IMG/VR virus record: IMGVR_UViG_3300042389_000626
Location: 1-40,034 of that record
DNA from: a virus
Strand: one strand, 5' to 3'
Length of the DNA stretch: 40,034 nucleotides
Part shown: positions 1-9,586 of the stretch, piece after piece
Layout of the letters: every line of letters starts with the position of its first letter
How positions within the stretch are numbered: position 1 is the stretch's first letter
Program-made: the position numbers and the translations under genes
The notes under the pieces: model-generated
What the model was told of the DNA's origin: nothing
Seen by the model: only the letters and a program-made list of their open reading frames with translations
Database searches by the model: none

Positions 1-134
1 CCTAAAAATTGGTTTACAATTCTAACTAATTCGCTAGTATCTACGGGAGTTCCTGCGGTGTTTGCTGCACCTGCTAAGTATTGCGATATATTACTTGCTA
101 AAAGGGCTCCTCTATTGTCTCTTATTACTGCCAT
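1..134 (-). CDS. N-terminal fragment of a virion-region protein (runs off window)
   Basis: Only the first 44 codons are in the window, starting MAVIRDNRGALLASNISQYL at the ATG complementary to 132-134. The rest lies beyond the left edge. I do not recognise it. The gene upstream in transcription (144-767) ends nine bases before its start codon, so the two are probably co-transcribed with the tail and baseplate genes. By position it is likely a structural or assembly protein, but that is inference only. Confidence 0.7.
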   Translation of the reverse strand, partial: MAVIRDNRGALLASNISQYLAGAANTAGTPVDTSELVRIVNQFL

Positions 135-143
135 GGTATTTTA

Positions 144-767
144 TTATTGAACGTAAGTTACTGTTATTGGAATTGTTTGTGAACCACCCGTTTCGTTACC
201 ATAAACTGTAATTGTAGTTCTGATGGTCGAAGTTAAAGATGGATTTGGAATAAATTTGAAAGATAATCCTTTTGCAATCGCTGCCGTTGCAGATACATCG
301 TCACCGATAAATACTGGAACAGAACCAATTTCAGATGTTACACCTTCGCCTACAATATCACCTGCATTTTTATTAGATAATACAATAGTATATCCTAAAC
401 TTCTATTACCAGCTGGAGATGTAGTTGGAGATAATGCAACCTCACCACTTTTTTGATTAACTGAAATATTTGGAACACCAAACTCAACAACAGGAATTCT
501 TGTTGTATTTTTTGGAAGGGTTACCAACTTATATTTCATAACTTGTGTTTCATCAGGATTAGCTTCTAATACAGGCATATTTTTAATTGCTGCATCGTAA
601 TAAGAAGAACCCAATGGATGAGCCGGTTCATAAAGTGTGTAATCAATCTCATCATCTGCTAATGCAAATTGAGTTATGTTTAAACCCTGACCTGCTGCTA
701 ATTTTTCTCTACCTTTTTTGGTAAGAATTGCATCAACCGTTAATTCGGTGTTACTTAAATATCCCAT
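144..767 (-). CDS. Phage structural protein with Ig-like C-terminus
   Basis: A 207-residue protein beginning MGYLSNTELTVDAILTKKGR. From memory this type of N-terminus (a conserved helix with LTKKGREKLAAG) recurs in proteins of marine T4-like phage virion clusters. Residues from about 100 onward are rich in Thr, Ser, Val and Gly, have no Cys, and read as beta-strands of an Ig-like domain (SLGYTIVLSNKN, TTITVYGNETGG). It is transcribed after the 1753-residue tail protein, and an ATATTTAT element lies about 24 bases before its start. A virion or tail-decoration role is inferred. No enzymatic motif is visible. Confidence 0.75.
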   Translation of the reverse strand: MGYLSNTELTVDAILTKKGREKLAAGQGLNITQFALADDEIDYTLYEPAHPLGSSYYDAAIKNMPVLEANPDETQVMKYKLVTLPKNTTRIPVVEFGVPNISVNQKSGEVALSPTTSPAGNRSLGYTIVLSNKNAGDIVGEGVTSEIGSVPVFIGDDVSATAAIAKGLSFKFIPNPSLTSTIRTTITVYGNETGGSQTIPITVTYVQ

Positions 768-790
768 AGTATTATATTAATCGTTTGTTA

Positions 791-798
791 ATAAATAT
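791..798 (-). promoter_or_regulatory. ATATTTAT element upstream of the 207-residue virion gene
   Basis: ATATTTAT on the minus strand lies 24 bases before the ATG. It is one of six such elements just upstream of genes in virion-type or late-type blocks. Confidence 0.4.
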
Positions 799-815
799 AG
801 TTTTTATAAAAATTA

Positions 816-3800
816 TTACTCAACTTCTAAAATTGGTTCATTTGCATCTCTACCTGCTTTACTTACTTTCAATGTATTAGGGTTAGTAGTAAAGGTTTCA
901 ATAGGAGAACTACCATCTAAAGTAGTTGCCGCAGTGTTTTTTGAACCTTTAAAGAAACTATTTTCCAATCCTCTTGTTAAATCCGAAGTATTTCTATAAT
1001 GTGTTGATAAATATCCACTAACTGGTTTTACCGAAATTATATTACCTTTAACTGTCGGTATAGTTGAACCCGAAAATGGTTGTATGTTCAAAGAGGTTTC
1101 AGTATAAACCGAAGATGTCAATATATAACCATCTCTAGGGTCACCACTACCATTTATTGTAGTTTTATATTTTAAAATATCTCTACTCTTTTGTTCAGTT
1201 ACTAAATTAACTCTAATTCTTTCTTTAACAATATTTCTATTTGTATCATAATAAGTTCTAATTGCAGAACCACTTTCAGCATAAATACCAAACCCAATCG
1301 TTTCATAGTCACTTTGACCAACCACTATATTACTATTAATTAAATCAATTTCAGTCAATATAGTCGGTTCACCCAACCCTGCATTAATATTTGTATATTG
1401 TTGATATGAATCACTTGATAAAACAAAATTATCATTTGTATTAATTAACGAATCATATTGATAATTATTTGCTGTAATTTGGTCTATTGTGGTATCAGTT
1501 ATTAATGTTTCAAATTGGCCATTTTCACCAGATAAATTTTCCCCCAAATTTGAATCTATTATAACTTCCAATTGTCCGTTGTCTGCAGTCAATGTTGTCG
1601 TATCTGAAAAATGTATGGTTGCATCTTTTTGATAATCTTCTGCAGTTGGTTTTTTATGAGAAACTTTACTTCTTTCTAAAATGTGTGGTTCAATCAATAA
1701 ACCAGTAGTTGCTTTAACTCTTGCCGGTAACATTTTCTTAATATCCTCAAACATAGATTTCTCATATAGTTTTATTAAGTTAATGTATGCGTAAATATCT
1801 CTACCATCAAATCTTTGGAAATAATAATTTCTCAAATCATCCAAACGTTTATAATTTGATTTGTATCTATCGGCCGGGTCACCTATGTAATTATCTAAAT
1901 TAACACCACCCAATGATTTGGCAATATCAATATTCAATTCCTTTGTAGGAGAGAAGAATAAACCAACTCTATTAGAATCGGTAGGAGATTGGTCAAATGC
2001 TTTTTTAGTAGAACGATTTTTTGATGATAAATCAACACCTTCAGAAACATTTTTACCATTCATTGTATATTGTTCTTCAAATCTTACTTTATTTGTTGAA
2101 TATCTAGTAGAACCAACATCAGGTATCTCCAACACAACACTTCTATCTATTGGTTCGAATTGGTATGGATAAGTTGTTATAGATGTAAACCCATACGCAC
2201 TTGCCGTAAATGATGCCGATGGATTTAGTGAATATATGGGTTGTAAGTTTCCATCTTCATAATCATTTCTTGTCAATGATGCGGAAAAATACATATTTGT
2301 ATCCACATTTATTAAAGAAGATGTTTGATTTAAGTTTTTAGGATATTCAAAATCTAAACGGAAATATAAATCATCGGTTGATGACGAAATGTGGTTACCA
2401 TTAATCATTTCAGGAAACGAAACGTGTTCATAGAATCTTTCCTTTTGTAATGGTGTACTCCATAAACGAAATTCATCAACACTACCTGTAAAATTATTAC
2501 CCATTCTAATATACGACCCATCATTCCAACTAGATGATATGGCTAATATAGACGATGAATATGATTGTTGAAATATAGTTCTTTCCTTATCAGATTGCCT
2601 TATGTTTAATTCAAAATTATGATAACTACCACTTACTTCTCTACTAACTCCAATACCAAAAAATCTATTATTGAAAATAGGTAATAAAGATGACGATATA
2701 GCAGAACCACTATAATTAAGTGTTACAACTCCATAATTACTATCTGTGCTTCCACTTAAATTTAATATGATACCACCACTGCCACTAATAATATTGTAAT
2801 TACCTGATGTATATGGTTTTACAAAAAATTCAATTGTATCGGGTTTTCTATTTCTTTCAGTATTTTTCCATTCAAATTCAATATAAGAACCACTTATCAT
2901 ATTAAGAGCGGTTGTAATATTATCCATTACCAATTTACTCTTTGATATATCAGTTACCTCTGGCCCTCCGAATTCTAATATTGAAAGATTAGATGATGGT
3001 ATACCATAACAACTTAATAATGCGTAAACTCCTCTTCGAGTTCCTTTATGTTTTAGTAAGTAAGGTAGATTGTTTGCAATTCTTCTCCAAATTTCAAATG
3101 TTCTTTGCTTAGCTGGACTGATATTTTTTGTTGTGCCTTCACTATCCACCCCAAATACATATTCCCAAAGTTTAGCATCATCTGCCAAATTTTTAGCATC
3201 CCAATTAAAAGACTTTAAAACATCAAATAATAATCTATCAGGAACACCATTTTTTGATTTATATCCCAAACCTCTACCGTTTTCAATGGATTTTGTATAA
3301 TAATAAATTACATCAAAATGATGAGCCAACATATTCAATAATAAATGAAAACTTTCGGAATTTTCAACATCATTGATAAATGTTGGAATATTATTCATAA
3401 CCCAATTAGGATTTTCTAAATCAAATGTCTCAGCTGCAACCGATGCTGATGCATACCAATTGGTGACATTTGTATTTGTATGATATAATCTATTACCACC
3501 AATATCATGTGGCCAACTCAAAGAAGATGATGTATATAGGAATGCTTCAAAACCGTCAAATCCTTGAAGTATTTGATTTTTCTTTATTATTTGTTTTTCA
3601 ACTTCTTGCTTTGATACCAATTCATTTACATATGAGCCTGAGGGCCCACCCGTATAATTGGTTGATGCTGATGTAATTAATTGTTCGTATTTTTCAATTA
3701 ATTGAACTTTATAAACAAAATTATCTACTCTTTCTTTTGCTGAACTAAAATGAACAAAATTATCCCACAAATATCCTTCTAATGGATTTGAACCAGATGC

Positions 3801-6077
3801 ATAATCTATATTTAAATCGTCTTGATACGATAATGACGAACTTAAATACGTTGTAACTAAACTATTTGCAGATGTCGAACTACTTAATATTAAATTATCT
3901 AAAGATTCATATGTAGTAGATTTACCAGTAGTAAAATCAACTTCTATATTAAAATTAGGCCCCTTTATTGGTGGACATTTTAAAGTATCTTGTTCATTTA
4001 AAATTATTGTTTCTATCAAAGGATTACTCATTAATTTTGTAATCCAAAATGTAGAGTTTTCATTTATATTTGCCGGAATGGGTGAATATAATTTTAATAT
4101 AATAGATTTAACTTCTTTATCAACTATTTCATTTCCTAATTCATCTTTCTTTTTAGATGATAATGTCCAATTATCTTCCTCATACGATGACACTAATATT
4201 TGTTCATCGTCACCAAAATTTGCAAGATGAGTTAAATATTTACTATCTTTCTCCGGCTCTATAAATGATAATTTATTTATAAATGCATCATAAATAGATT
4301 TTTTTATAGAATTTTCATCCAAATATATAGATGGGTAAAATATCTGAGTTACAACTTCATATTCATTACCATTTAAAGCTTCCGCACCTCCATTATTTCT
4401 TGGTAACAAATATAATGTTATATTATCACTACCATTCCATTGAGGAAATCTGTCAGATAAATTTCTTAAATTTATTTTAAAAGAACCATTTGGTGTTAAT
4501 TTTTCAAATAATCCTACTTTTGTTTTATCTTTTAAAAGTAAAAAAACATCAACAAAACTGGTTGCAAATGTGTTATATTCTACTTCCCATTCTATTTGCA
4601 AATCCGAAAAAGATGGAACATCAATTACTTCTGGAAACAATACCTGAGTTATTGAGGGGTAGTCATTAATAGCCGTAAATGTGATTAAAATTTCTACTCT
4701 TTGTCCGGTACCGTATAATTTAGATGTTGGGGTTAGTATGACCTTTTTAGTTCCATAAACTTCATTGAAGTCTTTTTGAAAATATAAACTTACATACCCA
4801 ACGCCTGCTTCGGTTAGAATATATTTGTCGGTTGATGTGTATGCAATTACCTCATCCGCATTTTCCGTTCTAAATGCAATTCTTATTTCTTTTTCTAAAT
4901 CGGAATCCTTTACTTGTACATTATATTGAGTTTCGGAAACCATAATAACAGGTGTAGCTACATTGATTTCTTTTTCCAATATTGCAACAACAACTATACC
5001 GGATGATAATTCTTTACCTGTTAATTTGAATGCTTTACCAACCGAATTCCATTTTGAATAATCACCCTCCGGACTATTTTGTGCAACGGTTAGTGATGTG
5101 TAGTATATGTTTTTATATAAATACGAAGTGGATATGTCACCAACAATTGATAAATTAACATCTGAATTTTCTAAAACCGATTTATTTATACTTTTATTAT
5201 TAGTATTACCATCTGCTAATGAAATTGTTCCAAAATCTACCTTCCCACTAGAATTATTTAATATTTCATAATTTAATTTTAATATATCGCCCAATTCATT
5301 TTTGAAATTAGAAGAAAATCCAATTTCATAATTTATTATAGCAGGTGTAACGGGTTCAACCGGAACATTATTTTCTTTTGAAATTGCTTTAAATTTAAAT
5401 TCTAAATTTATTGTTCCTGATGTCGAATCTAATCGCCTTTCAGATGATGCATAAGTTCCATCGGTATTTAATATAAATTCTTGTATTGCAATTACTTCCG
5501 TAAATAAAACATCATTTGTCGTTAATGATGGTTTGTAGTTATACTTAAATGAGTTATTATATGTTCCATATTCGGATAACCCACTAAACCCGGTATTACC
5601 ACCCATACCACCAAACATAGATGAATATGGATTTATGTTTAAATCAAAATTTGTGAACTTTAATTCGGAGTTATATGAGTATTTTTTAGAAACACTTACT
5701 GTAAAATAATTTTCAGCTGTTTTATTATTTGATATTGCTTTATATGTTCTACTACTTCCAAATGTGGTTGATGGGGCAAATGTATCTACTACCGATAAAC
5801 CGACACCAATGTTAGAACCATCTCTTTCAAATTGAGAATTTTCAGGAGAAGTTAAATATATTTTTAATGCACCTGCATCATTTGATGTATACGATGGTGG
5901 TATAAAAGTTTGATTTGGTTCAACTGGAGGAGTATAACCACCACCACCCGTACTACCGCCTGATAAATTGGGAAACGATTCATATTGGCCGATACCATCC
6001 CATGATGGATTTGTTAGTTCACCACCCATCATATCCTGAACATTGGCCTTATATTGTTTAAAATGCTTTACTCCCAT
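816..6077 (-). CDS. Giant tail/baseplate protein with LamG-like domain
   Basis: A 1753-residue protein, the largest in the window. The N-terminus has a Gly-rich linker (around residues 39-50) followed by several hundred residues of Ig/FN3-like beta sequence. A helical, aromatic segment at about 910-1010 (LLFDVLKSFNWD, NNLPYLLKHKGTRRGVYALL) resembles tail-protein I-type or wedge proteins of contractile-tailed phages. Residues of about 1060-1215 (YIEFEWKN, IEFFVKPYTSG, GSVDEFRLWSTPL) look like a LamG/concanavalin-type jelly roll. A conserved LPARVKATTGLLIEPHILER segment lies near 1450. The C-terminus is Thr/Ser/Asn-rich. It follows the gp6/gp25-like baseplate genes, so it is probably a baseplate-wedge or fibre-anchoring protein. 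The exact T4 equivalent cannot be assigned from sequence alone. Confidence 0.8.
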   Translation of the reverse strand: MGVKHFKQYKANVQDMMGGELTNPSWDGIGQYESFPNLSGGSTGGGGYTPPVEPNQTFIPPSYTSNDAGALKIYLTSPENSQFERDGSNIGVGLSVVDTFAPSTTFGSSRTYKAISNNKTAENYFTVSVSKKYSYNSELKFTNFDLNINPYSSMFGGMGGNTGFSGLSEYGTYNNSFKYNYKPSLTTNDVLFTEVIAIQEFILNTDGTYASSERRLDSTSGTINLEFKFKAISKENNVPVEPVTPAIINYEIGFSSNFKNELGDILKLNYEILNNSSGKVDFGTISLADGNTNNKSINKSVLENSDVNLSIVGDISTSYLYKNIYYTSLTVAQNSPEGDYSKWNSVGKAFKLTGKELSSGIVVVAILEKEINVATPVIMVSETQYNVQVKDSDLEKEIRIAFRTENADEVIAYTSTDKYILTEAGVGYVSLYFQKDFNEVYGTKKVILTPTSKLYGTGQRVEILITFTAINDYPSITQVLFPEVIDVPSFSDLQIEWEVEYNTFATSFVDVFLLLKDKTKVGLFEKLTPNGSFKINLRNLSDRFPQWNGSDNITLYLLPRNNGGAEALNGNEYEVVTQIFYPSIYLDENSIKKSIYDAFINKLSFIEPEKDSKYLTHLANFGDDEQILVSSYEEDNWTLSSKKKDELGNEIVDKEVKSIILKLYSPIPANINENSTFWITKLMSNPLIETIILNEQDTLKCPPIKGPNFNIEVDFTTGKSTTYESLDNLILSSSTSANSLVTTYLSSSLSYQDDLNIDYASGSNPLEGYLWDNFVHFSSAKERVDNFVYKVQLIEKYEQLITSASTNYTGGPSGSYVNELVSKQEVEKQIIKKNQILQGFDGFEAFLYTSSSLSWPHDIGGNRLYHTNTNVTNWYASASVAAETFDLENPNWVMNNIPTFINDVENSESFHLLLNMLAHHFDVIYYYTKSIENGRGLGYKSKNGVPDRLLFDVLKSFNWDAKNLADDAKLWEYVFGVDSEGTTKNISPAKQRTFEIWRRIANNLPYLLKHKGTRRGVYALLSCYGIPSSNLSILEFGGPEVTDISKSKLVMDNITTALNMISGSYIEFEWKNTERNRKPDTIEFFVKPYTSGNYNIISGSGGIILNLSGSTDSNYGVVTLNYSGSAISSSLLPIFNNRFFGIGVSREVSGSYHNFELNIRQSDKERTIFQQSYSSSILAISSSWNDGSYIRMGNNFTGSVDEFRLWSTPLQKERFYEHVSFPEMINGNHISSSTDDLYFRLDFEYPKNLNQTSSLINVDTNMYFSASLTRNDYEDGNLQPIYSLNPSASFTASAYGFTSITTYPYQFEPIDRSVVLEIPDVGSTRYSTNKVRFEEQYTMNGKNVSEGVDLSSKNRSTKKAFDQSPTDSNRVGLFFSPTKELNIDIAKSLGGVNLDNYIGDPADRYKSNYKRLDDLRNYYFQRFDGRDIYAYINLIKLYEKSMFEDIKKMLPARVKATTGLLIEPHILERSKVSHKKPTAEDYQKDATIHFSDTTTLTADNGQLEVIIDSNLGENLSGENGQFETLITDTTIDQITANNYQYDSLINTNDNFVLSSDSYQQYTNINAGLGEPTILTEIDLINSNIVVGQSDYETIGFGIYAESGSAIRTYYDTNRNIVKERIRVNLVTEQKSRDILKYKTTINGSGDPRDGYILTSSVYTETSLNIQPFSGSTIPTVKGNIISVKPVSGYLSTHYRNTSDLTRGLENSFFKGSKNTAATTLDGSSPIETFTTNPNTLKVSKAGRDANEPILEVE

Positions 6078-6090
6078 TTATTCTTTTTTT

Positions 6091-6098
6091 ATAAATAT
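6091..6098 (-). promoter_or_regulatory. ATATTTAT element upstream of the giant tail gene
   Basis: ATATTTAT lies 14 bases before the ATG of the 1753-residue protein, inside the 27-base gap to the previous gene. Confidence 0.4.
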
Positions 6099-6104
6099 CT
6101 TATA

Positions 6105-7376
6105 TTATGTAAATTCCACTCGTTCTCTACCCATTCCACCACCTGGCAAATTCTGTCTGTCCAATGTATCATATTCTCGGTAGATACTTCCACCGCCACC
6201 ACCCTGACTAGGAGTTGGTAAAACCACTTTTGGGGCCGGTGGTTCTATCGGTGCAGGTGCAGTAACTACTATTGGTTCGGTTATAACTGCTGGTTCTATA
6301 ATTTGTGGTTTTGCAACCGGTTCTTTTTTAATAGGAACTTCACCAACAAATGTGTCATTTAAATTAATTTGAACTTTGTCACCATCGTATACATTTCTTA
6401 CAAATGTAGTCGGAGTTTTAAATGTTTCTAAATTATTTGCAATTTGTTTTCTTAATTCTACTATTGCAAATTCTTTAGGAAGGGTTTTAATTTCAACCGG
6501 TCTTCTTTTTAAAGTTTTAATATTAAAATCAACACACTCAAATAATATTTTCTTAATTTCATTTGTCAATATATTGAAATCATATTGGTCACAATCATCA
6601 AATCGTTCTTCAGATGGTTTACCAAATTTTGATTCAGTAATATTATAGTATTTATTGTTTAAATAATAATTTACCGATGTTTGAAAATCTACATATATTT
6701 TTTTTCTAAAATCTGGAAACTTACTTAAACCAAAATCTTTTTTTAATACATTAAAAAAATCTTTACCAAATTGAGTTTGTAATGCTGAATCGATTCCTTC
6801 TAAAAAACTACCTTCAAATGCATATATCGAATCTAATAGTGATTTTTTATAATATTTAAAATCTTTACTTAAGTTTTGTAAATTATTAAATTCTCTATTT
6901 GTAATTGAATTTATATTTTCATCTTTTGTTTTCAAAGGTAAAATACGAATTTCTTCTCTTGAAGGAGAAATTTCTTGTATCCATACTCTTGTTAATAAAT
7001 TATCCGTTCCTACTCTATTTCTAACAAAATTTATATTAAGTTTAAGAATACCATTTGTAAATCCTAAATCATTTAATAATTTTTCTGCATCAATTGCTAA
7101 TTCTTTTAAACCACCTTTATTTATGATAGAATGCATGTAATGTTTAATCTCACCCTTCTTTATATAAGCAACATTATTACCAGATTTTTGTGGTAATAAA
7201 TTACTATTGATGTCGTATACGGAAACTTCCATTACATCATATTTACAATCACCAAAATCGGTTTCTTGTATTTCATTTTTTGAAACTATAAATAAATCAT
7301 CTGCTAACAAAAATTTTCCTTTGTTATCTGTGTTTACATCAATTTGTTCAAAGTTTGTATATTTTTTAATACTCAT
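6105..7376 (-). CDS. Virion protein with Pro-rich linker and Gly-rich tail
   Basis: A 423-residue protein that I do not recognise. Residues 1-320 are a mixed alpha/beta region rich in Lys, Asn and Phe. Around 335-395 there is a low-complexity Pro/Val/Ala linker (KKEPVAKPQI, PAPIEPPAPK), then a Gly run before a short basic-acidic end. Such Pro-rich linkers commonly join a virion-bound domain to a flexible extension. It lies six bases downstream of the coiled-coil/Ig protein and 27 bases upstream of the giant tail protein, so it belongs to the tail operon. A structural role is inferred from context only. Confidence 0.7.
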   Translation of the reverse strand: MSIKKYTNFEQIDVNTDNKGKFLLADDLFIVSKNEIQETDFGDCKYDVMEVSVYDINSNLLPQKSGNNVAYIKKGEIKHYMHSIINKGGLKELAIDAEKLLNDLGFTNGILKLNINFVRNRVGTDNLLTRVWIQEISPSREEIRILPLKTKDENINSITNREFNNLQNLSKDFKYYKKSLLDSIYAFEGSFLEGIDSALQTQFGKDFFNVLKKDFGLSKFPDFRKKIYVDFQTSVNYYLNNKYYNITESKFGKPSEERFDDCDQYDFNILTNEIKKILFECVDFNIKTLKRRPVEIKTLPKEFAIVELRKQIANNLETFKTPTTFVRNVYDGDKVQINLNDTFVGEVPIKKEPVAKPQIIEPAVITEPIVVTAPAPIEPPAPKVVLPTPSQGGGGGSIYREYDTLDRQNLPGGGMGRERVEFT

Positions 7377-7382
7377 AATCTA

Positions 7383-8528
7383 TTAATATGAATCTGGATG
7401 ATTTTTTGTATATTTAGTTGGATATGATTTTGATGCCGATTTGCCATCACCTTTTGTTACTGTAACAGTTAGTTCCGATTTGTAATCAGTAGAACCACTC
7501 CATCCAAATGTTTTTTTCTTAGAATCTTTACCCTCACCTGCTTTACCAATTATTCCCAATTCAACAGTCTCACTCGCACCAGCTGCAATTGGAAAAGATT
7601 TGCCTTTAGGAAATGCCATCCAATTTGTATTAAATCCAGATGGATTTGCATGACTTAATGTTATGGTTACCGGTGTTTTATCATTGTTTGTAAAATCTAA
7701 GATACCGCCACTATTCCATTTAGTATCACCACTTTTTGCGTTTTGTTTTGATGCAATTTTAAATTCTTTATCGTTAGATGGGCCGTTAATTTTTAAAATA
7801 ACAACTTCATTTATCACATCTGCACCACCCGCTAATGCTTGTGCCTGTGTTCCTGTTGTAATAGCCTGTTGTTGTTGGACTGCACCCAATTGTGCTTGTA
7901 ATCCTTCAATAATTGAATTTAATGAATCAATTTGTTTAATCAATGCTTCAATTTGAACTTTATATCCTGAGTTTTGTGATTGTAGTGATGTTCTTAATAT
8001 TGATTCTTCCACCGATTTTTGAACTGCAGTTTGAATTTGGTCTGTAAAAAGATTTAATGTATCTTTTAATGTTTCCATTTGATTTGCAATTAAATCATCT
8101 TTTTGTTCTATTGTTAATTTTTCAATAGTTACCCTCTTAACCTCATTATCTAACCTTTGTATTTCATTAACAGCAACTTGATAAATTGTATCTAAATCAT
8201 TATATTGTTTTTGTAAATCAGCATATTGTAAAGATAGTTTATCATAAATTGGTTTGGGAATTAAATTTAAATTTGGTTCCGGAATATTTGGTTTTAGTTC
8301 GATGACGTTTACATTAATTGCTTTTTTAATTTCGTCTTCATCGTATTTATCTTTATTTAATTCTTTAAATATCAATGAGGACGCGACGTTTTTATTATCA
8401 ACAATTGTTACATTATATTCGTTTTTAGCAATAGCTTCCGAACCAGATGAAATTAATATAGATTCTAATCTATTACTTCTTTCTTCTTGTAATTTTTGTG
8501 CAATCGTTTCAAGTGCAGTTAGTGCCAT
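7383..8528 (-). CDS. Coiled-coil virion protein with Ig-like C-terminal domain
   Basis: A 381-residue protein. Residues of about 95-220 are strongly heptad-like (LQYADLQKQYNDLDTIYQ, IEALIKQIDSLNSIIEGLQ), which predicts a long parallel coiled coil. After a short Gln/Gly/Ala linker, residues of about 240-381 form a beta-rich domain (VVILKINGPSNDKEFKI, VTITLSHANPSGF, KSELTVTVTKGDG) typical of an Ig-like fold. The layout, an oligomerising stalk plus a globular tip, fits a fibre or whisker attached to the baseplate or neck. It has two-base spacing to the upstream gene, suggesting translational coupling. Confidence 0.7.
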   Translation of the reverse strand: MALTALETIAQKLQEERSNRLESILISSGSEAIAKNEYNVTIVDNKNVASSLIFKELNKDKYDEDEIKKAINVNVIELKPNIPEPNLNLIPKPIYDKLSLQYADLQKQYNDLDTIYQVAVNEIQRLDNEVKRVTIEKLTIEQKDDLIANQMETLKDTLNLFTDQIQTAVQKSVEESILRTSLQSQNSGYKVQIEALIKQIDSLNSIIEGLQAQLGAVQQQQAITTGTQAQALAGGADVINEVVILKINGPSNDKEFKIASKQNAKSGDTKWNSGGILDFTNNDKTPVTITLSHANPSGFNTNWMAFPKGKSFPIAAGASETVELGIIGKAGEGKDSKKKTFGWSGSTDYKSELTVTVTKGDGKSASKSYPTKYTKNHPDSY

Positions 8529-8530
8529 TG

Positions 8531-9586
8531 TTAAATTATTTGAAATGTGTATTTTCCATCAGATATATAATCTATACCATCTATTACAACTTTTAATTTT
8601 AATTTATAAATTCTATCAATTGGTAATGATTGTAAATCTAATATAAAATAACTACCATTTGAATCACAACTTATTTTTGTGTAATTACCAAATGGAAATA
8701 TAACCTCTTCAGTTAAATAATCTTCTAATTGATAATACGATGTTTGTGGTAAATATTTTACATCACTATAATTGAATGTAGTTGCAAAATCTTTAATAGG
8801 AAATAATTCTCTACCTCTTACTTTGATTTTTATTTTACTATTTGCGGTATATTTTGATTTTAAATTGGTAATTGATACTTTAAAATTATCCACTGGCATT
8901 GCCGTTATTGACCCCGTTGGTGCAAATGAACTGCCATCCCAAACTACTTCTAATGTTGGTTCATATATAGTGTGTGTCTCTTTCGAAAAGAATTTAAGAA
9001 CACCATAATCCAATACATCCTCTTCAGCTGCAAAATTATGATGAATAATAAATCCGTTATTTGGTAAAGAACCACTAACCCACAATTTAACAATATTAGT
9101 TACATCCATTTTAATATCATCACTTTCATAATTAAAAGATTGTGATGCCTGTGATGCCGTATACCATGTACCTCCTTCTGCGTTTGATGAACCGGTTGTA
9201 CCAGCTACATAATATGCAGTTCCACCAATTGTATTATCTTGCCAACTATCTACTCCGTTTTTATATTTCCAACTAATACCATCCGATGTTATATTATCGA
9301 ATTTAGTACCGGTTCCCATTGTCCAACTTTGTGAAACTGCATTTGCAAATAATGTATATTGCAATGGAATTTCCTCAGACCCAGCAGCTTTTAAATTTAA
9401 ATATGTTTTCCACCCACTACCTGTTTCTAAATTTGAAACATCGAATTTAATCAATGTTCTGGCTAAATCTTTTGTAGAACCATAATAAAGTTTACCTACT
9501 TCCAATATCTCATCTCTACCTGAATTTTGTTCGGGTTGTTGTAAGTAGATACTAGCGTCATATGATGATGTGTATAATTTATGCAT
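8531..9586 (-). CDS. DNRLRE-like beta-rich tail protein
   Basis: A 351-residue protein starting MHKLYTSSYDASIYLQQPEQ. The first 220 residues follow the pattern of DNRLRE domains: a repeated-unit start (DASIYLQ), LIKFDVSNL, a central IKMDVTNIVKLWVSG strand and a late FFSKET...PTLEVVWDG strand. Residues 225-351 are another beta-domain. Cysteine is almost absent. The start codon overlaps the stop of the gp6-like gene, so the two are translationally coupled. DNRLRE domains occur in extracellular and virion proteins; here a tail-fibre or baseplate-surface component is the likely role. The family call rests on pattern reading and is moderately sure. Confidence 0.6.
   Translation of the reverse strand: MHKLYTSSYDASIYLQQPEQNSGRDEILEVGKLYYGSTKDLARTLIKFDVSNLETGSGWKTYLNLKAAGSEEIPLQYTLFANAVSQSWTMGTGTKFDNITSDGISWKYKNGVDSWQDNTIGGTAYYVAGTTGSSNAEGGTWYTASQASQSFNYESDDIKMDVTNIVKLWVSGSLPNNGFIIHHNFAAEEDVLDYGVLKFFSKETHTIYEPTLEVVWDGSSFAPTGSITAMPVDNFKVSITNLKSKYTANSKIKIKVRGRELFPIKDFATTFNYSDVKYLPQTSYYQLEDYLTEEVIFPFGNYTKISCDSNGSYFILDLQSLPIDRIYKLKLKVVIDGIDYISDGKYTFQII

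Noticed and set aside
7663-7956. Plus-strand ORFs opposite virion genes (this and many similar ones)
   Set aside because: All lie antisense to well-supported minus-strand genes, have skewed composition and no recognisable motifs.
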